Positions 34,656 through 43,207 of a stretch of DNA of 64,000 nucleotides are shown one piece after another. Source of the stretch: Paenibacillus sp. RUD330 (lineage in GTDB: Bacteria > Bacillota > Bacilli > Paenibacillales > Paenibacillaceae); NCBI RefSeq assembly GCF_002243345.2, contig NZ_CP022655.2, forward strand, positions 1,986,501 to 2,050,500, given 5' to 3'. The position numbers and the translations under genes were made by a program. A model generated the notes under the pieces. The model did not search any database. It was not told the origin of the DNA and saw nothing but the letters and a program-made list of their open reading frames with translations. Within the stretch, counting starts at the first letter, position 1; each line of letters opens with the position of its first letter.

Positions 34656-35354
34656 TCAGTCGACGCTGAATTTATAGCCGACGCCCCATACCGTCTTGAG
34701 ATAGACGGGATTGGACGGGTCGGCCTCGAGCTTTTCCCGCAGCCTTCGGATATAGACGGTGACCGAATTCTCATCGCCGTAGGCGGCATGTCCCCAGAGC
34801 GCGTCCAGCAGCTGGGCTCTCGAGAACACCTGGTTTTTGTGGCTGGCCAGGTGGAAGAGAAGCTCGAATTCCTTGGCGGACAAGGCGATCTCTTGCCCGT
34901 CTGCCGCAGCGGTATAGGCTTTGCGGTCCAGCTCCAGACTGCCGAAGCGCAGCCGGTCCGGATCATGGACAGGCGCTGCCGCGCGGTCATGCCGGCGGAA
35001 GTAAGCATTGATGCGCGCCAGCAGTTCGCTTAGCGAGAACGGCTTCGTCATATAGTCATCGGCGCCGAAGCCAAGGCCGAGCACCTTGTCCGTGTCGCTG
35101 GCCCGGGCGCTCAGGATCAGAATCGGCACCTCGCTCCGTCCGCGGATCTCTCGGCACAGCTCGATGCCCTCCATATCCGGGAGCATGAGATCGAGAATGA
35201 CATAATCCGGCTGCAGCAGCTCGATGATCTTCAAGCCGTCCCGGCCGGTTGCGGCCACAGCGGCTTCATAACCGCTGCGAGTCAAATAATCCCGCAGGAT
35301 GCGGGAAATATCCTTTTCATCCTCGATGATAAGGATTTTTTTGAGTCTGTTCAT
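34656..35354 (-). CDS. OmpR-family response regulator
   Basis: The protein has 232 aa. ATG 35354 is favoured over the upstream in-frame ATG at 35363, since AAAGGATG serves it. The receiver domain has acidic pocket EDE (11-13), phospho-Asp55 (VILDLMLPD) and Lys in YMTKPFSL. The C-terminal winged helix ends VWGVGYKF, the standard OmpR/PhoB finish. It is first in the operon with the kinase and the ABC transporter. Confidence 0.9.
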   Translation of the reverse strand: MNRLKKILIIEDEKDISRILRDYLTRSGYEAAVAATGRDGLKIIELLQPDYVILDLMLPDMEGIELCREIRGRSEVPILILSARASDTDKVLGLGFGADDYMTKPFSLSELLARINAYFRRHDRAAAPVHDPDRLRFGSLELDRKAYTAAADGQEIALSAKEFELLFHLASHKNQVFSRAQLLDALWGHAAYGDENSVTVYIRRLREKLEADPSNPVYLKTVWGVGYKFSVD

Positions 35355-35478
35355 CGCGACCATCCTTTGTGCAAGCGCATGATTCCAAGCGTAATTTATT
35401 CCTCGATATCCTTATTGTAGCTGAAGCGGAGCTCAGTTGGACAGGTCGGGAAGCGAATTGCCTTCCTCGGCGCGCAGC

Positions 35479-35505
35479 AAAAAAAACCTGTCTCATCGAC
35501 AGGTT
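35479..35505 (-). terminator. Intrinsic terminator of the aldehyde dehydrogenase gene
   Basis: On the minus strand AACCTGTC (complement of 35498-35505) pairs with GACAGGTT (complement of 35485-35492), followed by eight T (A-run 35479-35486). It lies 39 bases past the stop at 35544. Confidence 0.85.
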
Positions 35506-35543
35506 GGGAAACGGAGAGGACCGGAGGCTTCTGCGAGGCGGCG

Positions 35544-36935
35544 CTACTTCAATATCTTTCTGATCCACTTCAGCTTATCTCCATAAGGCGGATACAGGAA
35601 GCTGGAATTGATTTTCGTGCTGCGCTTCATGACGCTCTTCTTGTGGGAGAACAGCTCGTAGCTGTGGCGCCCGTGGTAAGCGCCGATTCCGGAATTGCCG
35701 ACGCCTCCGAACGGAAGCTCGGGATTGACGATATGGGAGATCGTGTCATTGACGCTGCCTCCGCCGAACGGCACGCGGGCCAGCACTTCCTCTTCCGCCT
35801 GCTTGCTGGAGGTGAACAGGTAGAGCGCCAGCGGCTTGGGACGGCTGTTGACGAGGCGGACCGCTTCGTCCAGGCTCTCGTACTCGAGGATGGGAAGCAG
35901 AGGACCGAACAGCTCCTCCTGCATGGAGGCCGAGCGGCGGAAGTCGGCCTCCAGCAGCGTCGGCTCGATATAGAGCCGGTCGCGGTCCATTCTCCCGCCG
36001 TGCAGGATGCTTTCCTTATCCTTCTCCAGCACGCCGGCAAGCCTGTCGAACTGGCGGGTGTTGACGATTCGGCCGAAGTCCGGGCTGGCAGAGGCATCCT
36101 CGCCGTAGAAGCGGATGAAGGCTTCCTTCAGCCGGTCCACCAGCTCCTGCTTGACCGATTTGTCCACGAGCAGGTAGTCCGGAGCGATGCAGGTCTGGCC
36201 GGCGTTCATCAGCTTGCCCCAGGCAATCCGCTGCGCGGCCGTTTTCAGGTCGGCCGTACGCTCGACGATGACGGGGCTTTTGCCGCCGAGCTCCAGCGTC
36301 ACGGGAACGAGGTTTTTCGCCGCGGCCTCCATGACGATGCGGCCGACGGGCACGCTGCCCGTGAAGAAGATGTAATCGAACGGAGCCGCTGTCAGAGCGG
36401 CCGTCGTTTCCTTCTCCCCTTCGATCAGGCGGATATAGGAAGGGTCGAAGGTGTCGCGGATGAGCTCCGCGATGACCGCCGACACATGGGGCGTATTCTC
36501 GGAAGGCTTGAGCACGGCGCAGTTGCCGGCGGCGATCGCGCCGAGCAGCGGCTCGATCAGCAGCTGGAACGGGTAGTTGAACGGGCCGATGATGAGCACG
36601 GTGCCGTACGGTTCCCGGTGGATGCGGCTGCTGGCCGGCATTTGGAATATCGGAGTGCCGGTCCGTTCGGGCTTCGCCCAGCGCTTGAGCTTGCGCGTCA
36701 TGAGGCGCAGGCTGCTGAGCGTGTACCCGATCTCGGACATGTAGGCTTCGGTTTCGCTTTTGTGCAGATCCAGGTAGAGAGCCTCGCTCAGGCGCTGCTC
36801 GTACCGGCGTATCGCATCGCCAAGCCGGTTCAGCTGTTCGATGCGGTAGGCGATCGGAAGAGTGGCTCCGGTGGCGAAGTAACGGCGATGCTCTTGAAGA
36901 ACGGCTTCGGCATCCGGGGGAGTGACGGTATTCAT
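35544..36935 (-). CDS. Aldehyde dehydrogenase (class 3 / fatty-aldehyde type)
   Basis: The protein has 463 aa. The nucleophile is Cys249 (NAGQTCIAPDY) and the general base Glu215 (LELGGKSP). The cofactor region has GPFNYPF and FTGSVPVG. The length and the Cys motif fit the class 3 group (YwdH/AldH3), which oxidises medium and long aliphatic or aromatic aldehydes using NAD(P). A hydrophobic-basic C-terminus (LKWIRKILK) may associate with membranes, as in fatty aldehyde dehydrogenases. AGGAGGAAGC precedes the ATG. It lies 23 bases after the ArsR regulator in the same operon. Confidence 0.9.
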   Translation of the reverse strand: MNTVTPPDAEAVLQEHRRYFATGATLPIAYRIEQLNRLGDAIRRYEQRLSEALYLDLHKSETEAYMSEIGYTLSSLRLMTRKLKRWAKPERTGTPIFQMPASSRIHREPYGTVLIIGPFNYPFQLLIEPLLGAIAAGNCAVLKPSENTPHVSAVIAELIRDTFDPSYIRLIEGEKETTAALTAAPFDYIFFTGSVPVGRIVMEAAAKNLVPVTLELGGKSPVIVERTADLKTAAQRIAWGKLMNAGQTCIAPDYLLVDKSVKQELVDRLKEAFIRFYGEDASASPDFGRIVNTRQFDRLAGVLEKDKESILHGGRMDRDRLYIEPTLLEADFRRSASMQEELFGPLLPILEYESLDEAVRLVNSRPKPLALYLFTSSKQAEEEVLARVPFGGGSVNDTISHIVNPELPFGGVGNSGIGAYHGRHSYELFSHKKSVMKRSTKINSSFLYPPYGDKLKWIRKILK

Positions 36936-36958
36936 CCAGCTTCCTCCTCGAAAATAAA

Positions 36959-37261
36959 TTACAAGCAGTCTTCTTCCAATGCGGCGAGAAGCTTCTTCAG
37001 CAAAGCGACGGAAGCTTCAAGGGTGATGGAGTAGCGGCGCTGCGTGCCCCGCTGCTCGCAGGCGACGAGGCCGGCCTGCAGGAGCAGCTTCAGATGGTGG
37101 GAGACGGCGGGCCTCGACAGACGGAGCTTGTCGGTCAGCTCGTTCACGGTCAAGGTTCCATGCTCATGCAGCAGCATCAGAATTTCCTGACGGTTGGAAT
37201 CTCCCAGCGTCTGAAAGACGGGAAGGCATTCCCGCAGATGCTGAAGCGCCAGCTTGCCCAT
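36959..37261 (-). CDS. ArsR family transcriptional regulator
   Basis: The protein has 100 aa, a minimal winged helix (FQTLGDSNRQEILMLLHEHG, then LRLSRPAVSHHLKLLLQAGL). It lacks the CxC metal site of ArsR itself; the only Cys residues (CL in the N-terminal half, CEQ, and the C-terminal Cys) do not form a clear site. GAGGAGG precedes the ATG. It is first in an operon with the aldehyde dehydrogenase and probably autoregulates it. Confidence 0.85.
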   Translation of the reverse strand: MGKLALQHLRECLPVFQTLGDSNRQEILMLLHEHGTLTVNELTDKLRLSRPAVSHHLKLLLQAGLVACEQRGTQRRYSITLEASVALLKKLLAALEEDCL

Positions 37262-37401
37262 GGGAATCTCCTCCTCTTATCTATAGTCCAAAGGTTTAAA
37301 AACTTGAACGGATACAAGAAAATTATATCATGACGGCCCCCAGGAGCCAAACGATGCGGCCAGGCTCTCCATGAGGCTTTGCCTTGCGACCAAAGGAAGC
37401 C

Positions 37402-37425
37402 AAGCCCGGGATCGCTCCCGGGCTT
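37402..37425 (-). terminator. Hairpin after the MFS gene
   Basis: AAGCCCGGGA (37402-37411) pairs perfectly with TCCCGGGCTT (37416-37425). The tail on the minus strand (GGCTTCC) is not T-rich, so it is a moderate terminator for the MFS gene ending at 37447. Confidence 0.55.
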
Positions 37426-37446
37426 GTTCCCCTTCCGGCGAATCCG

Positions 37447-38823
37447 TCACACGGCTCCGGCTGCGCCTTCTCCGCCGCGCGGCTGCCTGGACGATAGGCA
37501 GTACCAGGCGAGCACGCCCGACGAAATGAGGCTGACTCCCAGCAGGACGGCATAAACCCTGGAGTAGCTGTCGGCAGCGGGCAGAGCGGAATAATGATGA
37601 AGCAGCAGGCCGCATACGGCGGTGGAGACCGAGCCTCCGAAAAATTGCATCAGCTGCATGAAGCCCATTCCCGAGCCGAGGGATTCCTTCGGCAGCAGCT
37701 GCGACGTCTCGTTGTTCAGCGATGCGGTCGAGGCCGATATGGCGGGCGAGAAGAGCATATATCCGCACAGGATGAAGGCGGCCGAATGGGGCAGGCCGAG
37801 CATCTGGGCGAGCAGCACGCCGGCGAGCACGCCATGCCCGGCGAGCAGGAACGGCCGGTTCCCGAAGCGGTCGATCCAGCGGCCGACGAACGGCGTCAGA
37901 ATGGCGGACAGGACCGCTCCCGGAGCGATCGCGAGGCCGATCGCCAGCGGAGAGCGCCCGTACAGGTCGGCCAGGGCGAGCGGCATCAGGAACAGATTGC
38001 CGAGGTTCATGACGAGCACGCACCAGCCGACGGCCAGCAGCTTGCGGTAACGCCGGTTTCTCAGCAGTCCGGAATTCAGGAATGGGGCCTTGCTGCGGCG
38101 GATATGCCGGACATGGGCGGCGAGGGACAGCAGGCTGACGGCGAGCCACCATGGCGACAGCTTTGTAATCGCGAGCAGCAGCGAGAGCGCGTTGACGACG
38201 GTAAGCGCCGCCCCGGCCGTGTCGAAGCCGCTGGACGGCGGCGCCTCCTTCGGCAGCAGCCGGAGCAGGAACGGCATGACGAGCAGCACGAGGCAGGTGA
38301 AGCCGAACAAGCCGTTCCAGCCCCAGTACTCGGTGATCAGGCCGCCTACGATGGGACCCATCCCGAAGGCCATGGCGCTTCCTGCCGAGATCATCGCAAT
38401 GGCGCTGCCTCTGCGGCTGGCCGGGACATATCGTCCGGCGATGATCAGGCCGAGGCCGGCCATGACGCCCGCTCCGGCCGATTGCAGCAGCCTGGCGGCG
38501 AGCAGGACCGCGAAGCTGCGCGCGAACAATCCGGTCACCGAGGCGATGCCCAGCACGGTCAGGCCGATGACGAGCAGCCGCCGGAGCGGCACGGAATCCG
38601 AGAGCCGGCTGTAGATCACGGTCGAGAGGGCATAACCGATGGAGTAGCCGGAGATGATCCAGGAGGCGAGATCGGCGGTGATATGAAGATCCCGGATAAT
38701 GCTCGGCATCGACACATTGAACATCGTGGTGTTCATGATGACGACGAAGAGGCCGCAGGTCCAGACCGTCATGATCAGCCGATCGTTGACGGGCTGCGGC
38801 GATGATGCGGAAGAGGATGACAA
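37447..38823 (-). CDS. MFS drug transporter (DHA2/QacA-type)
   Basis: The frame has no ATG until about residue 33. TTG 38823 is chosen because GGAAAGGA lies 10 bases upstream; an earlier TTG at 38868 has no ribosome site. The protein has 458 aa with about 13-14 membrane helices. It begins WTCGLFVVIMNTTMFNVSMPSI, the DHA2 helix 1, then motif A-like RLSDSVPLRRLLVIG and motif C AFGMGPIVGGLI. This fits proton-coupled export of cationic or hydrophobic drugs. It is cotranscribed behind the TetR gene (64 bases between), a common repressor-pump pair. Confidence 0.8.
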   Translation of the reverse strand: MSSSSASSPQPVNDRLIMTVWTCGLFVVIMNTTMFNVSMPSIIRDLHITADLASWIISGYSIGYALSTVIYSRLSDSVPLRRLLVIGLTVLGIASVTGLFARSFAVLLAARLLQSAGAGVMAGLGLIIAGRYVPASRRGSAIAMISAGSAMAFGMGPIVGGLITEYWGWNGLFGFTCLVLLVMPFLLRLLPKEAPPSSGFDTAGAALTVVNALSLLLAITKLSPWWLAVSLLSLAAHVRHIRRSKAPFLNSGLLRNRRYRKLLAVGWCVLVMNLGNLFLMPLALADLYGRSPLAIGLAIAPGAVLSAILTPFVGRWIDRFGNRPFLLAGHGVLAGVLLAQMLGLPHSAAFILCGYMLFSPAISASTASLNNETSQLLPKESLGSGMGFMQLMQFFGGSVSTAVCGLLLHHYSALPAADSYSRVYAVLLGVSLISSGVLAWYCLSSRQPRGGEGAAGAV

Positions 38824-38887
38824 GGCGAAGGATTCCTTTCCAGGTTTTTTTATGATGGCTTTCTTCAACTGCGTTCAGAAGCGGAAT

Positions 38888-39517
38888 TCATTCCGGCGGA
38901 GCTTGTGTTCGCCGGGCATCGGATCCTAGAAACGACAGGAACAGCTGGTCCAGGAACGTTTCCGAGGACATGCCCCTCGTCTTCTTTTGGAACAGATAGA
39001 ACTCGCTGCTCATGGCGGTCAGCAGCAGATCGGCGGTGAAGATGCTGTCCGGCCGATGCTGCCCTGCGGCCGCCATTTCATCGAGCAGCTTGACCAGCAG
39101 CGCATGAAGCTCCTCATAGAGAGGGCTCGCGGCTCTCGCTTGAAAGCCTCTGCTGGAGGAAGCGGGATTTTCCACGCCCGCGAGAAACTGGACCTTCTTT
39201 TCCCTGAACCGCAAAAAAATAGCGAGAAGCCCTTGAAGCCGCTCCCTTGGAGGAGCGGAGGCATGAAGCTCCAGGAAGGCATCCATTTCCTCAAACAAGA
39301 GCACCACCGTGTCCTTGATGAGGTCGAGGCACAGCTCGCTCTTGTTGCGGTAACGGCGGTACAGCGTTCCGGGGCCGATTCCCGCTTCGATGGCGATCTG
39401 GTTCATGCTGACATTGTCGACCCCGTTCCCGTCGAACAGGCGCTGGGCCGCATCCAATATCCGCACCCGGTTTTCGGCGGCGTCGCGCCTTTCCGAGCGG
39501 GGCTTGTCTTCCTTCAT
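38888..39517 (-). CDS. TetR family transcriptional regulator
   Basis: The protein has 209 aa. The N-terminal HTH (RILDAAQRLFDGNGVDNVSM, then GIGPGTLYRRYRNKSEL) is followed by a helical ligand domain. GAGGATG precedes the ATG at 39517. It is transcribed with the MFS gene and is divergent from the isochorismatase-like operon at 39659. Two near-identical dyads in between are its likely operators, so it may control both directions. Confidence 0.9.
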   Translation of the reverse strand: MKEDKPRSERRDAAENRVRILDAAQRLFDGNGVDNVSMNQIAIEAGIGPGTLYRRYRNKSELCLDLIKDTVVLLFEEMDAFLELHASAPPRERLQGLLAIFLRFREKKVQFLAGVENPASSSRGFQARAASPLYEELHALLVKLLDEMAAAGQHRPDSIFTADLLLTAMSSEFYLFQKKTRGMSSETFLDQLFLSFLGSDARRTQAPPE

Positions 39518-39563
39518 TTCCGATCACATCCTCATTCCGGTCATTCCAGCCAAAGGGATTCCA

Positions 39564-39610
39564 TTGACAAGCGGAGATGTCTCCGCTTAACATGAAAAGG
39601 AGAGCTCTCC
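39564..39610 (+). promoter_or_regulatory. Promoter with two tandem TetR-type operators
   Basis: TTGACA (39564-39569) and TAACAT (39588-39593) form a promoter with an 18-base spacer. The spacer is filled by a perfect dyad, AAGCGGAGA-TG-TCTCCGCTT (39569-39588). A second dyad with the same GGAGA-NN-TCTCC core lies at 39599-39610, centred 26 bp downstream, near the transcription start. Binding to both would block the promoter fully. Confidence 0.75.
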
Positions 39611-39658
39611 GTTTAATGTTTCCTTTCCATCATAACCAACGAAAGAGGTGCAGTAAAC

Positions 39659-40231
39659 ATGCAGCAGCCATCCTCAGCCGCCGCGCTTCTGGTCATGGAC
39701 ATGCAGAACGGCATCGTGTCGCGCTTCGCCGGCCGGCCGGAAGTGCTGGAGCCTTTTCAGCTGGCGATAGCGGCGGCCCGCAGCCATGGGATTCCGGTTA
39801 TTTTCGTCCGGCTCGCCTTCCGCAGCGGAACGCCGGAGATCGATTTGCGCAACAAGCGCTTTTCGGCCTTCGCGGGTGCGGACCATCTGGGCGAAGCCGA
39901 TCCGTTCTCGCAGATCCACGAATCGGTCCAGCCTCTGCCGGGCGAGGCGGTCGTCACCAAGCATCGCGTGAGCGCCTTCGCCGGAAGCAGCCTGGAGGTC
40001 ATCCTCCGCTCCCGCGGCATCGATACGCTGGTGCTCAGCGGAATCGCTACGGGCGGCGTCGTGCTGTCGACGCTGCGGGAAGCGTCGGACATGGATTTCG
40101 GGCTCAAGGTGCTGTCGGATGCGACGCTCGACGGAGACCCGGAAGTACACCGCGTTCTTCTGGAGAAGGTGTTTCCGAAGCAGGCCGATGTCATGACCGT
40201 CTCGGAATGGGAGCAATCTCTCCGGCAATAG
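39659..40231 (+). CDS. Isochorismatase-like hydrolase without the usual catalytic Cys
   Basis: The protein has 190 aa in the isochorismatase-like alpha/beta fold. Asp14 (LLVMDMQNG) and Lys101 (TKHRVSAF) of the usual triad are present. The third position, normally Cys in TxxCVxxT, is Val134 (ATGGVVLST), with the cis-peptide region SGIATGG intact. It may therefore act by a Cys-free mechanism, as isochorismatases do, or be inactive. GAAAGAGGTG precedes the ATG. It is first in a TetR-controlled operon with an MFS pump and a metallo-beta-lactamase-fold protein. Confidence 0.85.
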   Translation: MQQPSSAAALLVMDMQNGIVSRFAGRPEVLEPFQLAIAAARSHGIPVIFVRLAFRSGTPEIDLRNKRFSAFAGADHLGEADPFSQIHESVQPLPGEAVVTKHRVSAFAGSSLEVILRSRGIDTLVLSGIATGGVVLSTLREASDMDFGLKVLSDATLDGDPEVHRVLLEKVFPKQADVMTVSEWEQSLRQ

Positions 40232-40260
40232 GCGGACGGGACGGAAAGGAAGTTTTGGCC

Positions 40261-41460
40261 ATGCCGTTATGGAAACGAAATATGATCTTCTGCTGGTTCG
40301 GAATGTTCGTCACCGGCGTGGGCATGAGCCAGATCGCGCCGATCCTGCCGCTGTACATTCAGCATATGGGGGTCGCGGATTCAGGCTCGGTTGCCCGCTT
40401 GTCGGGATTGGCCTTCGGAATCACCTTTATTCTCTCCGCCGTCTTTTCGCCGATATGGGGAGCCGCTGCGGACAAGGTAGGCCGCAAGCCGATGCTGCTG
40501 CGGGCCAGCCTCGGCATGGCCGTCGTCATCTTCTGCATGGGCTTCGCGACGAATGTGCCGGTCCTGATCGGCCTGCGGCTGCTGCAGGGGATCATTACCG
40601 GCTTCAGCACGGCCTGCACCGCCTTGATCGCGGCGCAGACGGATCGGGAGCATGCGGGCTGGGCGCTCGGAACGCTTTCCACCGCCAATGTATCCGGAGG
40701 CCTTCTCGGACCGATGATCGGCGGTTTCATGGCGCAGTCTTTCGGGCTGCGTTACGTCTTTTTCATTACCGGCGCGCTGATGCTTGCCGCTTTCTTCATG
40801 ACCGTTTTTTTCGTCAAGGAAACCTTTGTCCGGGACGAGAGCAAGAAGGCGGGCACGAAAGGGATATGGGGCGCCGTCCCGGAAAAAAGCCTGACGCTCA
40901 CCTTGTTCGTCACCTTTTTCATTTTGACCGCAGCTCTGTATTCGGCGGAGCCGATCATCACCCTCTACATCGCGCAGCTCGCTCAAGGCAGCCGGCATAT
41001 CGCCCTGATTGCCGGCATCACGTTCTCGGCGTCGGGAGTGGCGACGATTTTCGCCGCTCCCAGGCTCGGCAAGCTGTCCGACCGAATCGGCGCGCATAAG
41101 GTCATTCTGGCTGCGCTTGCCGCCGCCGGTCTCATCTTCATCCCGCAGGCGTTCGTCAGCAGCCCCTGGGAGCTGATGGGACTGCGGTTTCTGCTCGGCT
41201 TGACTGCGGCGGGACTGACTCCGTCCGTCAACGTCCTCTTGAAAAAAATCACGCCGGCATCCTTGACGGGCCGGATGTTCGGGTTCTCGATGTCCGCCGG
41301 CTACCTGGGCGTATTCGCCGGCTCGGTGCTGGGCGGTCAAGTCGCGGCATGGCTCGGCATCCGCTGCGTTTTTCTCCTAACAGGCGCCTTGCTGCTGCTG
41401 AATGCGGCATGGGTCTATTACAAGCTGTACCAACCGATGAAGGAGAGATCCGCGACATGA
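40261..41460 (+). CDS. MFS transporter (DHA1-type multidrug efflux)
   Basis: The protein has 399 aa with 12 membrane helices. Helix 1 reads IFCWFGMFVTGVGMSQIAPILPLY. Motif A is present as GAAADKVGRKPMLL and again in the second half as GKLSDRIGAHKVIL; motif C appears as VSGGLLGPMIGG. This is the drug:proton antiporter pattern of the 12-helix family. AAAGGAAG precedes the ATG at 40261, 29 bases after the previous stop. The next gene overlaps its stop codon. Confidence 0.85.
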   Translation: MPLWKRNMIFCWFGMFVTGVGMSQIAPILPLYIQHMGVADSGSVARLSGLAFGITFILSAVFSPIWGAAADKVGRKPMLLRASLGMAVVIFCMGFATNVPVLIGLRLLQGIITGFSTACTALIAAQTDREHAGWALGTLSTANVSGGLLGPMIGGFMAQSFGLRYVFFITGALMLAAFFMTVFFVKETFVRDESKKAGTKGIWGAVPEKSLTLTLFVTFFILTAALYSAEPIITLYIAQLAQGSRHIALIAGITFSASGVATIFAAPRLGKLSDRIGAHKVILAALAAAGLIFIPQAFVSSPWELMGLRFLLGLTAAGLTPSVNVLLKKITPASLTGRMFGFSMSAGYLGVFAGSVLGGQVAAWLGIRCVFLLTGALLLLNAAWVYYKLYQPMKERSAT

Positions 41461-42128
41461 ACGTAAAGCAAGTATCGGAGCATATCTGGAGCTTGAAAGC
41501 CTGGATGGTCATCCCGTTCCATGTATGGGCGGTCGTCGGCAAGGACGGGGTGACCTTGGTGGATGCTGGCGTGCCGTGGATGGCGAAGAACATCTCGCGC
41601 CTGCTGGACCGGCTCCAGGCGGGCCCGCTGCAGCAGATTGTGCTGACGCATGGCCATTCCGACCATGTCGGCTCGCTCAAGAAGCTTCTCGAAGCGAGGC
41701 AGGTTCCCGTATACGCCCATGACCGGGAAATTCCTTATGCCGAAGGGCGTACACCCTATCCGAAGAAGGACAAGGCCTCGGCGAGCGTCCCTAAAGGCAC
41801 GCTGACGGCCCTGGCCGAAGAGGCGTCGGGAGGACTGGCGCCCATCGGAGGCTTGAAGCCTTATTTCACTCCCGGCCACTCGCCCGGCCATGTCGTTTAT
41901 TATCATGAAGGCGACGATGTCCTGCTGGCGGGAGACTTGTTCAACTCGCGGAAGGGGAAGGTTCTCAAGGCCAGGTTCACGCCGTATCCGGAAGAGGCGA
42001 TGGTCAGCAGCGCCATCATCAAGGAGCTGCGTCCGGCCAAGCTGGAGGTTTGCCACGGAGATGCCGTCCTTCAGCCGGCGGATCAGTGGGATGACCTGAT
42101 GAGGCAATATGCAGGAAACAACAACTGA
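41457..42128 (+). CDS. Metallo-beta-lactamase-fold hydrolase
   Basis: The protein has 223 aa. ATG 41457 overlaps the MFS stop (ATGA), with AAGGAGAG upstream, so translation is coupled. The metal motif HxHxDH is His65-x-His67-x-Asp69-His70; further ligands are likely in FTPGHSPGHVVYY and LLAGDLFN (Asp). It lacks features of true beta-lactamases and resembles YflN/glyoxalase II or lactonase-like proteins. It could hydrolyse a toxic ester or lactone related to what the MFS protein exports; that is inference. A strong terminator follows. Confidence 0.85.
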   Translation: MNVKQVSEHIWSLKAWMVIPFHVWAVVGKDGVTLVDAGVPWMAKNISRLLDRLQAGPLQQIVLTHGHSDHVGSLKKLLEARQVPVYAHDREIPYAEGRTPYPKKDKASASVPKGTLTALAEEASGGLAPIGGLKPYFTPGHSPGHVVYYHEGDDVLLAGDLFNSRKGKVLKARFTPYPEEAMVSSAIIKELRPAKLEVCHGDAVLQPADQWDDLMRQYAGNNN

Positions 42129-42156
42129 AGCCGCCTGGATGGTCCCGGGCGGCTTC
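42127..42156 (-). terminator. Terminator of the ferric-siderophore operon
   Basis: GAAGCCGCC (42127-42135) pairs perfectly with GGCGGCTTC (42148-42156). Read on the minus strand it is followed by AGTTGTTGTTTCC, a T-rich tail, 44 bases past the stop at 42200. Confidence 0.55.
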
Positions 42157-42161
42157 GCGGT

Positions 42162-42193
42162 CGGGACGGTCCATGGGGACCGTCCCGTTTTTT
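42162..42193 (+). terminator. Intrinsic terminator of the TetR-controlled operon
   Basis: CGGGACGGTCC (42162-42172) pairs perfectly with GGACCGTCCCG (42177-42187), followed by six T. It ends the isochorismatase/MFS/hydrolase operon. Confidence 0.9.
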
Positions 42194-42199
42194 CATGGA

Positions 42200-43207
42200 T
42201 CAGGCTTTTTTGAGCAGAAGATAGATGAAGTAAGGGGCTCCGATGAACGCGGCCACGGTTCCGGCCGGGATGCCGGCCGGATCGGCCATGTTGCGGCCGA
42301 TCATGTCGGCAGCCATCAGCAGCACGCCGCCGGTGAGGATGGCGATCGGCAGCGACAGCTGGTTGCGCGGCCCGACAAGCGTCTTGGCGATATGCGGCGC
42401 CATCAGTCCGATGAAGGAGATGCCGCCGGTGACGGCGACCGAGGAGGCCGCCAAGGCGACGGCGGCGATGAGCAGCTTGACCCGCTCGCGGTTCACGGGC
42501 AGGCCGATGCCGACGGCTACCGGCTCGCTGAGCTCCAGCAGATTGAGCTGGTTGGCCTTGTAGAGGGTGAACGGAATCAGGATGACGAGCCAAGGCAGGA
42601 GAGCCCAGATGAAGATCCAGTCGGTTCCCCAGATGCTGCCCGCGAGCCATTTGGCGATGAAGTCCACCTTCTCTCGCGTGGCGGAGGAGATGATCACGAC
42701 CATGATGCCGGAGAGGGACAGGGAAAATCCGACCCCGACCAGCACGAGCCGGACGGGCTGGAGGCCTTCTCCTCTTCGGTAGGAGAACAGGTAGATGAGC
42801 AGGGCCGTGGCCATCGCGCTGGCGAAGGAGACGAACGTGATCAGGTACACGAACGAGCCGGGCTCGATGGGAGCGAACAGGAAGAAGAGCGCGACGCCGA
42901 GGCCGGCGCCGGTATTGATGCCGATAATGCCGGGATCGGCCAGATCGTTGCGGGTCACCCGCTGCAGGATGGCGCCGGAGAGGGCGAGGCCCATGCCGGC
43001 CAGGAACGTAATGAAGATTCTCGGGAGACGGATCGAGAGGATCAGATCCTCCTTGCCGGTTCCGTGGCCGAACAGCACCGGAAGCAGGCGCTTGTAGCCG
43101 AGGCTGGAGTAGCCCCATCCGGCGCTGATGAACATGACGGCTGCGGCGAGCGCGATCAGGACAGCGACGATGATGCGCTGCCGGCGGATAATCGAAGGGG
43201 CGATCAT
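42200..43207 (-). CDS. Iron-siderophore ABC transporter permease (FecCD family)
   Basis: The protein has 335 aa with about nine to ten membrane helices. FecCD hallmarks include RLPRIFITFLAGMGLALSGAILQ, NDLADPGIIGINTGAG and FIGLMAPHIAK, with the C-terminal AAFIGAPYFIYLL. It overlaps the preceding permease gene by 4 bases. It forms a heterodimer with that protein to import ferric siderophore. No ATPase gene is present in the operon. Confidence 0.9.
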   Translation of the reverse strand: MIAPSIIRRQRIIVAVLIALAAAVMFISAGWGYSSLGYKRLLPVLFGHGTGKEDLILSIRLPRIFITFLAGMGLALSGAILQRVTRNDLADPGIIGINTGAGLGVALFFLFAPIEPGSFVYLITFVSFASAMATALLIYLFSYRRGEGLQPVRLVLVGVGFSLSLSGIMVVIISSATREKVDFIAKWLAGSIWGTDWIFIWALLPWLVILIPFTLYKANQLNLLELSEPVAVGIGLPVNRERVKLLIAAVALAASSVAVTGGISFIGLMAPHIAKTLVGPRNQLSLPIAILTGGVLLMAADMIGRNMADPAGIPAGTVAAFIGAPYFIYLLLKKA

